Assembly (NCBI RefSeq): GCF_900177705.1
Contig: NZ_FXBA01000001.1
Location: 1-64,000 of the forward strand
Direction of reading: 5' to 3'
From: Fibrobacter sp. UWB15
Lineage (GTDB): Bacteria; Fibrobacterota; Fibrobacteria; Fibrobacterales; Fibrobacteraceae
Length of the DNA stretch: 64,000 nucleotides
Within the stretch, counting starts at the first letter, position 1. Every line of letters starts with the position of its first letter. Positions 28,512-37,130 of this stretch are shown here, in pieces. The notes beneath the pieces were generated by a model, which was given only the letters and a program-made list of their open reading frames with translations, had not been told where the DNA came from and did no database searches. The position numbers and the translations under genes were made by a program.

Positions 28512-29195
28512 AAGTAATCCTTTTTGTGGGCGGTTCTCGCCCGGTTCCCCAGAAATACGACATCTGGCGGTGCGCGCAAAGATAGCATTTAGCCTGCGGT
28601 TCGGCAAATAATACTGTCCCGATTGTCACCCTAGAGTACAGCGTTAGGGGCTAAACGTGTCATTCTGAGCGGAGCCCGTAGGGCGAAGTCGAAGAATCTA
28701 GTCCTGATTATACAAAGGGGAAAGCCTTCCCCTGGGTCGCACTGCGTTGCTCCCCACCCCTTCTCCTAGGGGCTTAGCCCCTAAGACCCCGAAAACGCTC
28801 TACACTTTATACCGCGCCCTTTTCTCAGCGACGCAAAGTTCTTTTTGTTTGGAACGCTTTGCCTGGATAGGAGCATCGAAAAAAGGCCCTGCTAGGTGAA
28901 GGCGTAAGGCGCAAACCGTTGTCCTCCCCAACTTGAGGTGAAAATTGGGGGGGGCGAAATTAAAGAAAAACGGCAAAATATGCAAAAATAATCTCTAAAA
29001 TAGTCCGTTTAAGCCGTATTTTTTTATGTTAGGAATGAAAATTGATAAAATATGCAAAAATAATTCCTAGAAAGAGGACGTTCGGTATTATTTCTTGATG
29101 GAGCCGAAGATTTGACTGAAATTGGAGAAAATTGCGTAAAATCGGCAATTTTTACCACAAAAACACGTAATAAAATCAGGCGTATACGCAAAAAT
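28512..29195. other. Gene-free AT-rich and repeat-bearing intergenic stretch
   Basis: I see no convincing gene here. 28660-28710 contains a dispersed repeat-like piece (GTCATTCTGAGCGGAGCC, then GAAGTCGAAGAATCT). 28715-28800 is a GGGGAAAGCCTTCCCC-type block whose relatives recur near 30650 and 54290. A 16-base string AAAATATGCAAAAATA occurs twice, near 28974 and 29048. The small open frame at 28800-28985 (minus) has no ribosome site and atypical composition. Confidence 0.5.
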
Positions 29196-29291
29196 GCACT
29201 TTTTCGTACGAAAAAGTGCGCTTTTAATACGCTAATTCGGTCGGAAAAGTGCAGTTTGTTATTGACAATTCGGTTGGAAAAGTGTAGTTTT
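29196..29291 (+). promoter_or_regulatory. Palindrome and direct repeats upstream of the ATPase gene
   Basis: A perfect 24-bp palindrome (GCACTTTTTCGT and its complement, 29196-29219) is followed by two near-identical repeats, AATTCGGTCGGAAAAGTGCA at 29234 and AATTCGGTTGGAAAAGTGTA at 29267. All share the core GRAAAAGTGY. They end 6 bp before the ATPase start codon. This could be an operator array or a recombination target. I have no named match. Confidence 0.55.
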
Positions 29292-29296
29292 AGAAC

Positions 29297-30634
29297 ATGT
29301 TCAAGCGAAAAATCCTTAAAGAATTTGAAAATTGGAAGATTTCAGGGGGCAAAAAGAAGGCCCTGGTTGTCAAGGGGATGCGCCAAATCGGCAAGACATC
29401 CAGTGTCCTGAAATTCGCCCGCAGCAACTACGAGAGCGTCGTCTATATCAACTTTAAGGAAAATGAAAATGCGAAGAAGGTCTTCGAGGGAGACCTGAAC
29501 GTGAGCCGGATTACCATAGACCTTTCCGCGCTTTTCCCTAATGCGCATTTTGTCGAGAACAAGACCGTCATCATCTTCGATGAAATTCAGGAATGTGCAA
29601 ACGCCCGCGCAAGCATCAAGCCTTTTATGGAAGACGGTCGCTACGACGTCATCTGTACTGGATCCCTGCTTGGTATTAAGGGGTACAACCGTAAAAAGGG
29701 AAAAGGCGTCCCAACCGGTTTTGAAAGAATAATTTATATGAAACCCATGGATTTCGAGGAATTTCTGTGGGCAAAGGGCATTGGCGAAAACGTCATCGCA
29801 TACCTAAAGGAATGCTTCACGAAAAAGGAACCCGTAAGCGAGGCGACGCACAACGCCATGCTCCGCTACTTCAAGGAATACCTTTGTGTAGGCGGGCTCC
29901 CTTATGTCGTTTCTCGATTTGTTGAGACGAACGACATGAACGTCGTTTGGCAGGAACAGCAAGACATTCTTGAAGAATACAAGGACGACTTTGGTAAGCA
30001 CCTTGACGAGAACGAAAACGAGGAAATCGACCGCACGCTTCTTGGCCGCATCAATCGCGTCTTTGATTCAATTCCCGCCCAACTTGCGAAGGAAAACAAC
30101 AAGTTTGTCTATTCGCAACTAGAAAAGAAGGGCCGTTCCGAAAACTACCAAACCGCAATCCAATGGCTCTACGACTGCGGCATAATCAACATTTGCCACA
30201 ACCTGACCAACATCGCAGAACCCCTTGAAGGCTACAAGATCGAGAATACGTTTAAGATTTATGTGCAGGATTCCGGCCTGTTTGTCGCCATGCTGGAACG
30301 CGGCACTGCGGCCAAGATTCTAAGCGGCGATTTGGGATTCTATAAAGGCGCCATCTACGAGAACATCATCGCAGATTGTTTCTCTAAACAAGGTCGCAAA
30401 CTATTCTACTTCCGCAAAGAATCCGGGCTAGAAATTGACTTTGTAGAAAATGTCGGCGGCGAACTCGCCATTATTGAAGTCAAGGCGACAACGGGACGCT
30501 CCAAGTCGGCAAAGACCGTTCTGAGTAACGACAACTACGATGCAAAAGTTTGCTACAAGCTCTCCAAAAACAACATCGGTGTTGCTGGCAAAATGGTTAC
30601 CCTGCCGTATTACATGGCGATGTTCTTGGAGTAA
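29297..30634 (+). CDS. AAA-type ATPase with DUF4143 C-terminal domain
   Basis: 445 residues. Walker A is VKGMRQIGKTSSVLKF (residues 25-40), Walker B TVIIFDEIQECANA (about 90-103), and sensor 1 is DVICTGSLLGI. The C-terminal domain ends with a restriction-like YFRKESGLEIDFVENVGGELAIIEVKA segment, where the E-x-D...E-x-K pattern typical of DUF4143 proteins can be seen. These ATPases are common, often patchily distributed and of unknown function. It is a single gene between a repeat array and a repeat-rich gap. Its composition is more AT-rich than the core genes, fitting horizontal spread. Confidence 0.85.
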   Translation: MFKRKILKEFENWKISGGKKKALVVKGMRQIGKTSSVLKFARSNYESVVYINFKENENAKKVFEGDLNVSRITIDLSALFPNAHFVENKTVIIFDEIQECANARASIKPFMEDGRYDVICTGSLLGIKGYNRKKGKGVPTGFERIIYMKPMDFEEFLWAKGIGENVIAYLKECFTKKEPVSEATHNAMLRYFKEYLCVGGLPYVVSRFVETNDMNVVWQEQQDILEEYKDDFGKHLDENENEEIDRTLLGRINRVFDSIPAQLAKENNKFVYSQLEKKGRSENYQTAIQWLYDCGIINICHNLTNIAEPLEGYKIENTFKIYVQDSGLFVAMLERGTAAKILSGDLGFYKGAIYENIIADCFSKQGRKLFYFRKESGLEIDFVENVGGELAIIEVKATTGRSKSAKTVLSNDNYDAKVCYKLSKNNIGVAGKMVTLPYYMAMFLE

Positions 30635-30656
30635 ATTTTTAAACTGGTAGGGGAAA

Positions 30657-30700
30657 GCCTTCCCCTCGCTCTCCTTCTCCAGCCACATAGGCTAAGGACC
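30657..30700. repeat. Dispersed intergenic repeat piece
   Basis: GGGGAAAGCCTTCCCCTCGCTCTCC at 30652 repeats the block at 28720 in shorter form. The rest of 30635-30856 shows no gene; CCTGAGCCTGTCGAAGGGCCGC (30700 on) is also typical of repeats between genes. Confidence 0.45.
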
Positions 30701-30856
30701 CTGAGCCTGTCGAAGGGCCGCTACCCCTTCTAGCGGGCGCTCAATCGCCGCGCCCGCAACGCCCCAGGCTTACTGAAGTAAGCTGCCGCTTGTTGTGCTG
30801 AAGAGGTGAGAAATGGGGCTGTTTAGCAACCCCAGCAAAATAGAACTAATTGATAA

Positions 30857-33664
30857 TTAACAAGAAATCTTTAAGGTTTGCTTAAATTCCGCATCAAATC
30901 GTTCCTTCATTTCTTTATCCGTGTCGTTAAAGAATGGAAGTCCGATTAGAATATATTCCTTAGACTTTTCAACAACGATGTTGTTCAATCCGTAGCGTTT
31001 TGAAATTTCCAGCAGAAACTTTTCTTTCCAACCATCATTTTCTTCGCCTGCAAGATGTTTGCCCTTGGGTTCAACAAATACTTGATAATACGCATTGTTA
31101 TTGCCGTTCTTTCCCTGTAACAACAACAGGAAATCAGGTTGAAAGCCTTGCCCTGTTTCAAAGTCAAAAATCTTATAGACTTCTTCGTTTCGTAAAAGTT
31201 GGAAAGACTTGTATTTGTCTTCTAAATTTGATTTGCGAGACTTAATGAATTCAATCAGTTTTCGCTCCTCTTCTGTGCCCCAGAAGGAATCAAGCATATA
31301 CCAGTCTTCATTTTTCAGTTCCTTTTCAAGCCGTTTGTTTTCTTTTGCATCATCATTCTCATCATCTATAAGAATCATCTTCTCTTTTTTGAAACCAATT
31401 TTTCCTTTCTCGTCATCAAAAGAGAATACGTCGGAAAATTTTACCAACTTAAAATCAGAGCCAATATAGGGTTTATCATAAGATTCTAATTCACGCTGCA
31501 AATACAACATAAATCCTTCACACATCTTCAGAAACTCTGCATTTGGGATGTCTTCAAATTTCATCGGTGCCGAAATACAGATTTTCACATCCTTTACAAA
31601 ATTCAAAAAATCATCCATACTATCAACATTGAATCTTTTACAAACATTCTCATAGTTGAAATAAGATGATGAATTTGCATTCAATCGGTGAATGACTTTG
31701 TACTTGATATGTCGCGGAATTTCTGCAAAAGAGATAGCCTTTGTTTTTGTTGGCGCAGAGTCACTAATGTACAATGTATCTTCTTTTTGAGATAGATTTA
31801 CTGCTTGCACCTCAGAATATAATCCCTTTATACTCCATTCAAATGCAGGGAGATTTTTGAAATCCTTTGGTAAAGTCTTTAAGCGCCTATTGGGATTTTC
31901 TTTTTTTTCGTTGACAAAGAAATACATTCCATTCAAGAAACTCTGATATTTTTCTTTGACATTGAAAATTTTTTGCGTTCGCTTATCTTGCATAAGACCG
32001 CGATTTTTCAACTCATTAGAAAGGTCGGAAATGTATTTTTCCTCGTCTTCAGAATGAAAGTAAAATTCCTCCAAAATTCTCAATTCATTTTGTAGGTCGT
32101 CGTCAAATTTTCGACGACCTTTTTCTTTGTCCTTGTACGCGAATGGGTGATAACGAACGCCACGACCTATCAACTGGACTTCACTCGTTGTATGCGAACC
32201 AACTTTTTTATTTTTGTAATCAGTATCGCGACCGGTGTAAAGACGAACAATATCGTATAAATTTAGAACGTCCCACCCTTCGGTCAAACGTTGAACGGTA
32301 AAGATTGCACGAATATGATTTGAACGATCTTCTAGACTATTCAGTAAATAATCTATTTCCCCATCTGTTTTTTCTTTTTGCGTTTTATTCGTTTTTGAGT
32401 TCGTTATAACTATATTTCGTTCCTGGAAACTCTCACGAATATAAGCAACTACGTTTTCAAAAGAAATTTTCCGCTCTTCCATATAGAGGCGTATTCTCTC
32501 AAAAATTCGGCCATCAAATGAATATGTCTTATCGGCTTGATCGTCACTATCATTTTTTATTTTTGAAAGCTTTTTCACAAACCCAAAATCGGACACCTTT
32601 ACATTTTTGCACAGAGCAAGAAACCTCTGATAATCCGCCTTTGAATTTTCAATTTCCTTGCTACGGAAAAGTATGACAGGCTTGAAATTCGGAATACCAT
32701 AATCTACGCCAATTCGATATCTGTACCAATTCAAAAGAAGAGCTTGAAGAACGCGTTCTTTTTGTTCAAGATTTGAGCGAACTAGCCGAATATGCTTTGT
32801 GCATTTAGCTTCCACAAAATCTTTCAGCTCGAACTTTGTAATTATCTTGTCTTCATATTTTTCTTGAATTAGATCATTTCTTGGTATCGTTGCGGTAAAT
32901 TCTAGAAGAGCGTTCCTATTCTGCTCAGCAGCGTAAGAAACTCCATCTTTGCCTTTCTTTCCCAATATATAGTTGCAGATGGTTGTTTCCCATGATTTTT
33001 CGATATCATCATCTTTGGCACTGTCTTTTAGTTCACCTATAAAGGATGGCGTCTCAATTTCTGTTTGTTCCTTCTTTTTCTTTGCTGTGCTGGCGTTAAG
33101 ATGATGGGCTTCATCCCCAATATGAATCAGGTCTCTTTTTTGAAGGTCCGAAAGAAGTAAAGCATTTTCGCTTTCTTTGTAAATATCGTTGTGTAATTTT
33201 TGAATGGTGGTAAATTTAATCTGAATGTCGTCGCTTGAATTTGAGAATACGTCAACTTCGCGAATGCATATTCTTTTGCCATCAATTACAATGTTTTCCT
33301 TAAACAAGTATTTATTGTGGCTACTGTTGATGAAATTTGCCTGGGTTTTTCCGAGAATTGCGTTTTGGTTCACGAAAAAGATGAAATTACGAAATCCCTG
33401 TTTGTAATAATACAGGATTAAAGCGGCCATAACAAGTGTCTTGCCACTCCCTGTTGCCATATTGAACATCAAGTGATTCGGATTCTGTTTTTCACCCTTG
33501 CTCTTTTTCTTTTCGCGAGTAATTTCGTTTACCAAGAAATTCTCAAGAGCCTTTCGTTGCCATTCATAGAGTGGATAGCGAAGATTTTCTGTTATATACG
33601 AAGGAATGTTGTATTGTTCCTCGTCAAGAATTTCTTTTTTACTTTCAATGTCTTCAAGCAGCAT
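30857..33664 (-). CDS. res: Type III restriction enzyme, Res subunit
   Basis: 935 residues. SF2 translocase motifs: NHLMFNMATGSGKTLVMAAL (Walker A, about 65-85), FFVNQNAILGKTQ, LIHIGDEAHHLNAS (DEAH, about 190), IRAIFTVQRLTEGWDVLNLYDIV and VQLIGRGVRYHPF (motifs V and VI). The C-terminal nuclease has GQGFQPDFLLLLQG ... YQVFVEPKGKH, the PD-(D/E)xK site. Res cleaves DNA at a distance when two unmethylated Mod sites collide, and needs Mod for recognition. Its ATG overlaps the mod stop (TAATG), so it is translated with the 3' part of mod. Since mod is split, restriction is probably lost unless the two halves reassociate. Low GC and AAA-rich codon use suggest acquisition. Confidence 0.93.
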   Translation of the reverse strand: MLLEDIESKKEILDEEQYNIPSYITENLRYPLYEWQRKALENFLVNEITREKKKSKGEKQNPNHLMFNMATGSGKTLVMAALILYYYKQGFRNFIFFVNQNAILGKTQANFINSSHNKYLFKENIVIDGKRICIREVDVFSNSSDDIQIKFTTIQKLHNDIYKESENALLLSDLQKRDLIHIGDEAHHLNASTAKKKKEQTEIETPSFIGELKDSAKDDDIEKSWETTICNYILGKKGKDGVSYAAEQNRNALLEFTATIPRNDLIQEKYEDKIITKFELKDFVEAKCTKHIRLVRSNLEQKERVLQALLLNWYRYRIGVDYGIPNFKPVILFRSKEIENSKADYQRFLALCKNVKVSDFGFVKKLSKIKNDSDDQADKTYSFDGRIFERIRLYMEERKISFENVVAYIRESFQERNIVITNSKTNKTQKEKTDGEIDYLLNSLEDRSNHIRAIFTVQRLTEGWDVLNLYDIVRLYTGRDTDYKNKKVGSHTTSEVQLIGRGVRYHPFAYKDKEKGRRKFDDDLQNELRILEEFYFHSEDEEKYISDLSNELKNRGLMQDKRTQKIFNVKEKYQSFLNGMYFFVNEKKENPNRRLKTLPKDFKNLPAFEWSIKGLYSEVQAVNLSQKEDTLYISDSAPTKTKAISFAEIPRHIKYKVIHRLNANSSSYFNYENVCKRFNVDSMDDFLNFVKDVKICISAPMKFEDIPNAEFLKMCEGFMLYLQRELESYDKPYIGSDFKLVKFSDVFSFDDEKGKIGFKKEKMILIDDENDDAKENKRLEKELKNEDWYMLDSFWGTEEERKLIEFIKSRKSNLEDKYKSFQLLRNEEVYKIFDFETGQGFQPDFLLLLQGKNGNNNAYYQVFVEPKGKHLAGEENDGWKEKFLLEISKRYGLNNIVVEKSKEYILIGLPFFNDTDKEMKERFDAEFKQTLKISC

Positions 33665-34743
33665 TATTTACCACCTTTTTTCAGTTGGTAAAAATCCTCT
33701 GTAACGACAATGTCGTTTGCGGAAAGTCCACTATTCTTGTCCTTTCGATCATCGACATTCACATAGAGTTGGTTTAAATCTAACATCCGCGCAAACATCT
33801 CTTTCTGCTTCTTGAGCGGTTGCTTTTGGAAATGGACACTTTCGATTTCTTTACAGAATTCTTTTACGCGGACATTGTAGTGCAAGAAATATTTGGTGCA
33901 GAGCGACTTGAAAAGCTTTACCAACTCTTCATAAGATTTGCAAGCGGAAATTTGTTCCATCGCCATTTCGTTTTTCTTGGCGAGTTCAAGATAGACAAAG
34001 GATCCTCCACCTTGCCAGTTGACTGATTTTGAAATGCCAGACTGATCTCCTTCAATAACATTTTTCAATCTGACAACGCTGTCATTTTCACCATAATCCA
34101 ATTGTTCAACGCCAATGTATTGGCGATTCATTTTATGTGCTACTGCAGCAGTAGTTCCCGAACCAAGATGATAGTCTAGAACAATGTCTGATTTATCAGA
34201 ACACATTTCTATTACACGGTTTAACAAGGCTTCCGGTTTTTTCCCGTTTTTAAGCTTGACACCTCCTTCAGGAGCGATTCCTGTTGTTTTTATGTCTGAC
34301 CAAAGAGACCCTAATTCTTTTACGATTGTTCGATTTCCTTTTTTATCGAATTTGATGTTTTTTTCGTAAAAACGAACCATTCGACCTCTATATGTATAAA
34401 TCGGTTCCATCTCATTTCTTTCGTAAATATCCCAGCCATCTGTTTTTTTTGATCGCTCCATTGCATTTTTCAATCCTTCCCCAGGGCCTTTGGGACCAAT
34501 CCCTTGGAAGATTCTATCAGCGTTATCAATTACAAACTGTCTTACATCTTTTTCCTCGATTTTCTTCTCCTTAATAATTTCATTTACACTTTTTACTTTC
34601 CATTTTCTAAAGTTCATTTCTTCCTTGTTAATCACAAATTTGTTATAAGCTGTATCACTATCAACACCCAAAAAAGGGCATAAAAATACCCAGTGATAAA
34701 TACTCCTATCACTGGGTAAATAACTCCAATAGCCCCAAAACAC
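33664..34743 (-). pseudogene. mod': mod 3' half fused in frame to the tet leader peptide
   Basis: 359 codons. Codons 31-359 (34653 down to 33664) are the C-terminal 329 residues of a beta-class type III methyltransferase, including the SAM-binding motif IVLDYHLGSGTTAAVAH and an ARMLDLNQLYVN tail. Codons 1-25 come from the inserted element: PSDRSIYHWVFLCPFLG corresponds to the known tet(M)-type leader peptide (remembered as NPSDKSIYHWDFYALLG). The two parts run in one open frame from a GTG at 34743. Restoring the 42385 junction gives a 685-residue Mod. Expression could now come from the tet promoter. The N-terminal DPPY motif is on the other half, so this piece alone should not methylate. Confidence 0.88.
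34654..34658. repeat. Left copy of 5-bp target duplication ATCAC
   Basis: ATCAC occurs here and at 42385-42389, immediately outside the inserted element. Collapsing both copies to one restores the mod reading frame (codons CGT GAT ACA GCT). Confidence 0.75.
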
Positions 34744-34954
34744 TTATATGTTTTCGGGCATATAAAATTACATGATAAAAGTATTCTTAAACTGGGTACA
34801 AAAAACTAAGCCCCATATTAAAAGTGAAACGGGACTGCTACTTTTTGTTCCCACTATCAAATTGACAGTTTATTTAAGAATACCTTGCCGCATATTTATT
34901 AACTCCTTGTATAATACTGAATCTAATTATATTCCTTAACCCTTTATTTGTCAA
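34659..34954 (-). promoter_or_regulatory. tet(O) promoter, leader peptides and attenuator, detached from tet(O)
   Basis: On the minus strand: -35 TTGACA (34954-34949), 17-bp spacer, -10 TATAAT (34931-34926). Then a short leader ORF ATGCGGCAAGGTATTCTT-AAATAA (34893-34870, MRQGILK), a second leader frame from GTG at 34743, and the attenuator stem TACCCAGTGATA / TATCACTGGGTA (34687-34718) followed by ATTTTTATGCCC. This matches the ribosome-stalling attenuator upstream of tet(M) and tet(O). Here it drives mod 3'/res instead of tet(O), which lies 7.4 kb away at the other end. Confidence 0.88.
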
Positions 34955-34971
34955 GCTGACAAACTAAAGCA

Positions 34972-35000
34972 GAAAAAGCGGCAGGATTTCCCCCTGCCAC
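34972..35000 (-). terminator. Terminator after tnpV
   Basis: On the minus strand GGCAGG and CCTGCC pair around GGGAAAT, followed by GCTTTTTCT. It lies 12 bp after the tnpV stop and just upstream of the tet promoter. Confidence 0.75.
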
Positions 35001-35011
35001 TAATCATCTGT

Positions 35012-35386
35012 TTATGCAAAAATAATTTCCTTTTCCACAATCTCCCTCGCACAAGCCCTTATGTTATTGAGGCATCCTGTCCATTCTAAGGCGTTTTCTG
35101 CCTTTAGCTGTTCCGTTATGCCCTGTGCCTGTTTCATACCCTCTATGAGCCTTTCAAAGCGTTCCTGTGCCTGTCTGTTGATGTCGGCAAGGTAGGCGTT
35201 TAGCCTGCCGCTTGTAAGAAGATTGGTGTATGTAACTTTACGGTACTGTTTTAGATAATCTAAATGCCGTTGCCCCCAGATGCCTATTGCCTGTTCTTCT
35301 TCGGCGGGTACAGTTAAGCACGGTATCAAATAATCCCCTTGCCTTTCGTATTTGCCGCCCAGTTCCTCAAATAATGATTTTGCCAT
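35012..35386 (-). CDS. tnpV: TnpV family transposon-encoded protein
   Basis: 124 residues. Features typical of TnpV (Tn4451-type elements): LFEELGGKYERQGDYLIPCL, WGQRHLDYLKQYRKVTYTNLLTSGRLNAYL and the closing alpha-helical region. Its function is unknown. GGAGGTAACAGAC precedes the ATG. It starts 52 bp inside the GA boundary of the cassette that splits the relaxase. Tn4451 relatives move with a large serine recombinase, TnpX, that uses GA dinucleotides; no tnpX is present here, so the cassette would depend on one in trans. Confidence 0.85.
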   Translation of the reverse strand: MAKSLFEELGGKYERQGDYLIPCLTVPAEEEQAIGIWGQRHLDYLKQYRKVTYTNLLTSGRLNAYLADINRQAQERFERLIEGMKQAQGITEQLKAENALEWTGCLNNIRACAREIVEKEIIFA

Positions 35387-35437
35387 TGTCTGTTACCTCC
35401 ACATTCTTTTTTATTTTGAATGTCCGCAAAATCCGTC

Positions 35438-35824
35438 CTACATCCATTGGAGCTTATGACCGTTCTCATAATTTACGGAATTGACAATAAAGTGCGTGTG
35501 TATATGCCCCTTGTCTATATGCGTGGCTATCAGAACTTCATGCCCTTTCCATGCCTTTGTATGCTCTGCCAGCTCGACAGCGTTCTTGTGAGCCTGCTCC
35601 GGGGTTATTTCCTCGTCCTCATGGTAGGATTGCACATAATGCTTATAGGTTCTTCCGTCCGTCTTGCCCCACAGCTCCTTTGTGGCTTGCATTTCCTCCT
35701 TGACCGTCTCCGGCTCACAATGCAGACCGCTGACAAGCTTCTCCTCTGTCTTTTCTTTTTTCGTCACATAATCTATTGCGTGCCCTATGCCCGCCTTTGA
35801 AGATACCGCCTTAATGACTGCCAT
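35438..35824 (-). pseudogene. Relaxase, N-terminal part (MobA/relaxase domain), interrupted
   Basis: 127 relaxase residues then one foreign codon and a stop. It begins MAVIKAVSSKAGIGHAIDYVT and carries the metal-binding histidine cluster ATHIDKGHIHTHFIVNSV, so the catalytic half is here. It stops at GHKLQW, where the foreign cassette starts. The missing continuation SKHDLKDLKERCNEQ is at 40088-39359. Joining the two at GA (TG-GA-GT) gives a 369-residue relaxase. As integrated or in a circle it cannot make full-length protein. Overlaps mobC by 40 bp, as is normal in such mob operons. Confidence 0.85.
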
Positions 35825-36105
35825 ACTTTGTTCAGCTCCTCTCCATGCTTCCGCACTTCCGCTTCACTCGGCAACATTCCCCCCTCATTACACCGCTTTG
35901 CTATTTGGTTGAGGTTGTTCCCTATCCGTTTCAGTTCCGGGATAAGTTCTTTGATACCGTCCGTATTCACGATCTGCTTCTCCAGCACACAGGAAAGGAT
36001 ATACTCCTGCTGGTTCTTTCCACTCTCTAAAATCTTCTCCTGCAACTGCCGGTATTCTTCTTCACTTACTCGGAATGATAACTGCTTTGGTCTTGTCTTG
36101 TTCAT
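35785..36105 (-). CDS. mobC: MobC-family relaxosome accessory protein
   Basis: 106 residues from the ATG at 36105. RPKQLSFRVSEEEYRQLQEKI and the NQQEYILSC and LKRIGNNLNQIAKRCNEGG segments are characteristic of MobC (ribbon-helix-helix, relaxosome). It helps the relaxase open oriT. It overlaps the relaxase start and follows the 53-residue ORF by a 4-bp gap. A candidate oriT with inverted repeats is at 36367. Confidence 0.85.
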   Translation of the reverse strand: MNKTRPKQLSFRVSEEEYRQLQEKILESGKNQQEYILSCVLEKQIVNTDGIKELIPELKRIGNNLNQIAKRCNEGGMLPSEAEVRKHGEELNKVWQSLRRYLQRRA

Positions 36106-36109
36106 ACCC

Positions 36110-36271
36110 TTACCACTCCATATCCATGACATCAAGCAAGTCAAAGAAACGCTCCAGCGTCTTATTTTCCTTTTCTGCCGGGTTCTGTTTTACATATTTA
36201 TCAATTACTTTCATCAGCTCCTGCACCTCGTATCTGTACTCAAACTGAATTTTATCCATTTCTTTTTTCAT
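36110..36271 (-). CDS. Small charged protein upstream of mobC
   Basis: 53 residues, too short to stand out: MKKEMDKIQFEYRYEVQEL, then helical sequence ending ERFFDLLDVMDMEW. A GAGAGG ribosome site lies 10 bases ahead, and the stop is 4 bp before the mobC start. It is likely the first gene of the mob operon. Family not recognised. Confidence 0.65.
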   Translation of the reverse strand: MKKEMDKIQFEYRYEVQELMKVIDKYVKQNPAEKENKTLERFFDLLDVMDMEW

Positions 36272-36366
36272 GCCTTTGACCTCTCTTTCTTCGGTGCTAC
36301 CACCGTCACACTATGAGCCTTTCGGCTCTCTGAAAAGGGGGATTGAAGGGGGGCTTGCCACCCTCA

Positions 36367-36454
36367 CAAGTTCTAAAGTGGTAACACTTTAGGGAACTTG
36401 CAATATATCCGCTACACATATTATAGCATGATATAAACTCTATATCAAGCGGAT
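36367..36454. promoter_or_regulatory. Candidate oriT: two nested inverted repeats
   Basis: CAAGTTC-TAAAGTG / CACTTTA-GG-GAACTTG (36367-36400) is a near-perfect inverted repeat with a 4-base loop. ATATATCCGCT / AAGCGGATATAT (36402-36454) is a second one enclosing GATATA/TATATC. Position directly upstream of mobC and the relaxase is where oriT lies in mobilizable elements. The nic site is not identifiable by eye. Confidence 0.5.
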
Positions 36455-36715
36455 ATATTCGTGCGTATATTCTGCCAAGAATATAGTGGAGCTTACTTCC
36501 TCTTGGGCGACTTTGGAAGTGTAGGAGGAAGACAGTCAAGGGCTTGTTTTTTATCTGCAGTATGAGCTTCGGCTTGCCGATCAGCGAGTACAGCAGATAA
36601 AAAATGGTCGCAGACCACCCTTTACTTTCTTCCGCCGGAACGGACAATGAAGCACAGGGGGGGGAAGTAAAGGAACGGACGGACAGCCGTTTTCCCCTCC
36701 GGCATTATAGCCAAC

Positions 36716-36771
36716 AAAAAAGAGTATCAAGGGTAAACGCTGCGGTCTATGACCGCCCTTGACACTCTTTT
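36716..36771. terminator. Strong bidirectional hairpin
   Basis: AAAAAGAGTATCAAGGG pairs with CCCTTGACACTCTTTT, and GCGGTC/GACCGC forms the tip. A and T tracts flank both ends. It separates the mob region from the small peptide gene. Confidence 0.8.
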
Positions 36772-36809
36772 CCTTATGGCTTTGATAATAAACAAGGGGA
36801 AATGGCTTC

Positions 36810-36838
36810 TTGTGGCATTTCTGCCACTATGGTATAAT
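36810..36838 (+). promoter_or_regulatory. Promoter of the small peptide gene
   Basis: TTGTGG at 36810-36815 and TATAAT at 36833-36838 with 17 bp between. The predicted transcript runs to the terminator at 37053, about 210 nt. Confidence 0.7.
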
Positions 36839-36886
36839 GGGCGACGCTACCACCCCTATACAGGTACAGAAAGGGGGTGTGCCACC

Positions 36887-36973
36887 ATGAGTATATTTTC
36901 GTCTTTCTTACTCTCTGTCTTGGCAAGTGTAGTCGCCTACTACATCTGCAAATGGCTGGACGGAGATAAATAG
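36887..36973 (+). CDS. 28-residue hydrophobic peptide, type I toxin-like
   Basis: The peptide is a single membrane helix with a charged end: FSSFLLSVLASVVAYYICKW then LDGDK. AAAGGGGG lies 10 bases before the ATG. It has its own promoter (36810) and a strong terminator (37022), giving a ~210-nt mRNA. Size and layout resemble type I toxins or small membrane peptides of Firmicutes plasmids, which act as addiction modules with an antisense RNA. I do not see a clear antisense promoter. It is the only plus-strand gene in the element. Confidence 0.6.
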   Translation: MSIFSSFLLSVLASVVAYYICKWLDGDK

Positions 36974-37020
36974 GCGGTAGCCAGCCTAAGGAATAAGCCA
37001 CCTTGCCACAACGGAATAGA

Positions 37021-37053
37021 AAAGCCCCGGAGTTGCGACCTCCGGGGCTTTTT
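37021..37053 (+). terminator. Terminator of the small peptide mRNA
   Basis: GCCCCGGAG and CTCCGGGGC pair around TTGCGAC, with A's before and five T after. Confidence 0.88.
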
Positions 37054-37130
37054 GCGTGCCACAATGAGCACTTTCGTCTTTCTTGCCTACTGGCATTATA
37101 GCATATGCCTTTCGGCATTTCAAGTATGCC

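Noticed and set aside
26553-28517. Long open frame (654 codons) on the plus strand
   Set aside because: It is antisense to the clear thrS gene; its composition is the mirror of a GC-biased coding frame and it matches no family.
28800-28985. Small ORF of 61 codons on the minus strand
   Set aside because: No ribosome site, lies in repeat-rich sequence, no recognisable features.
36306-36647. Open frame of 113 codons (minus) in the element
   Set aside because: It crosses the oriT-like inverted repeats and has atypical codon use; treated as noncoding.
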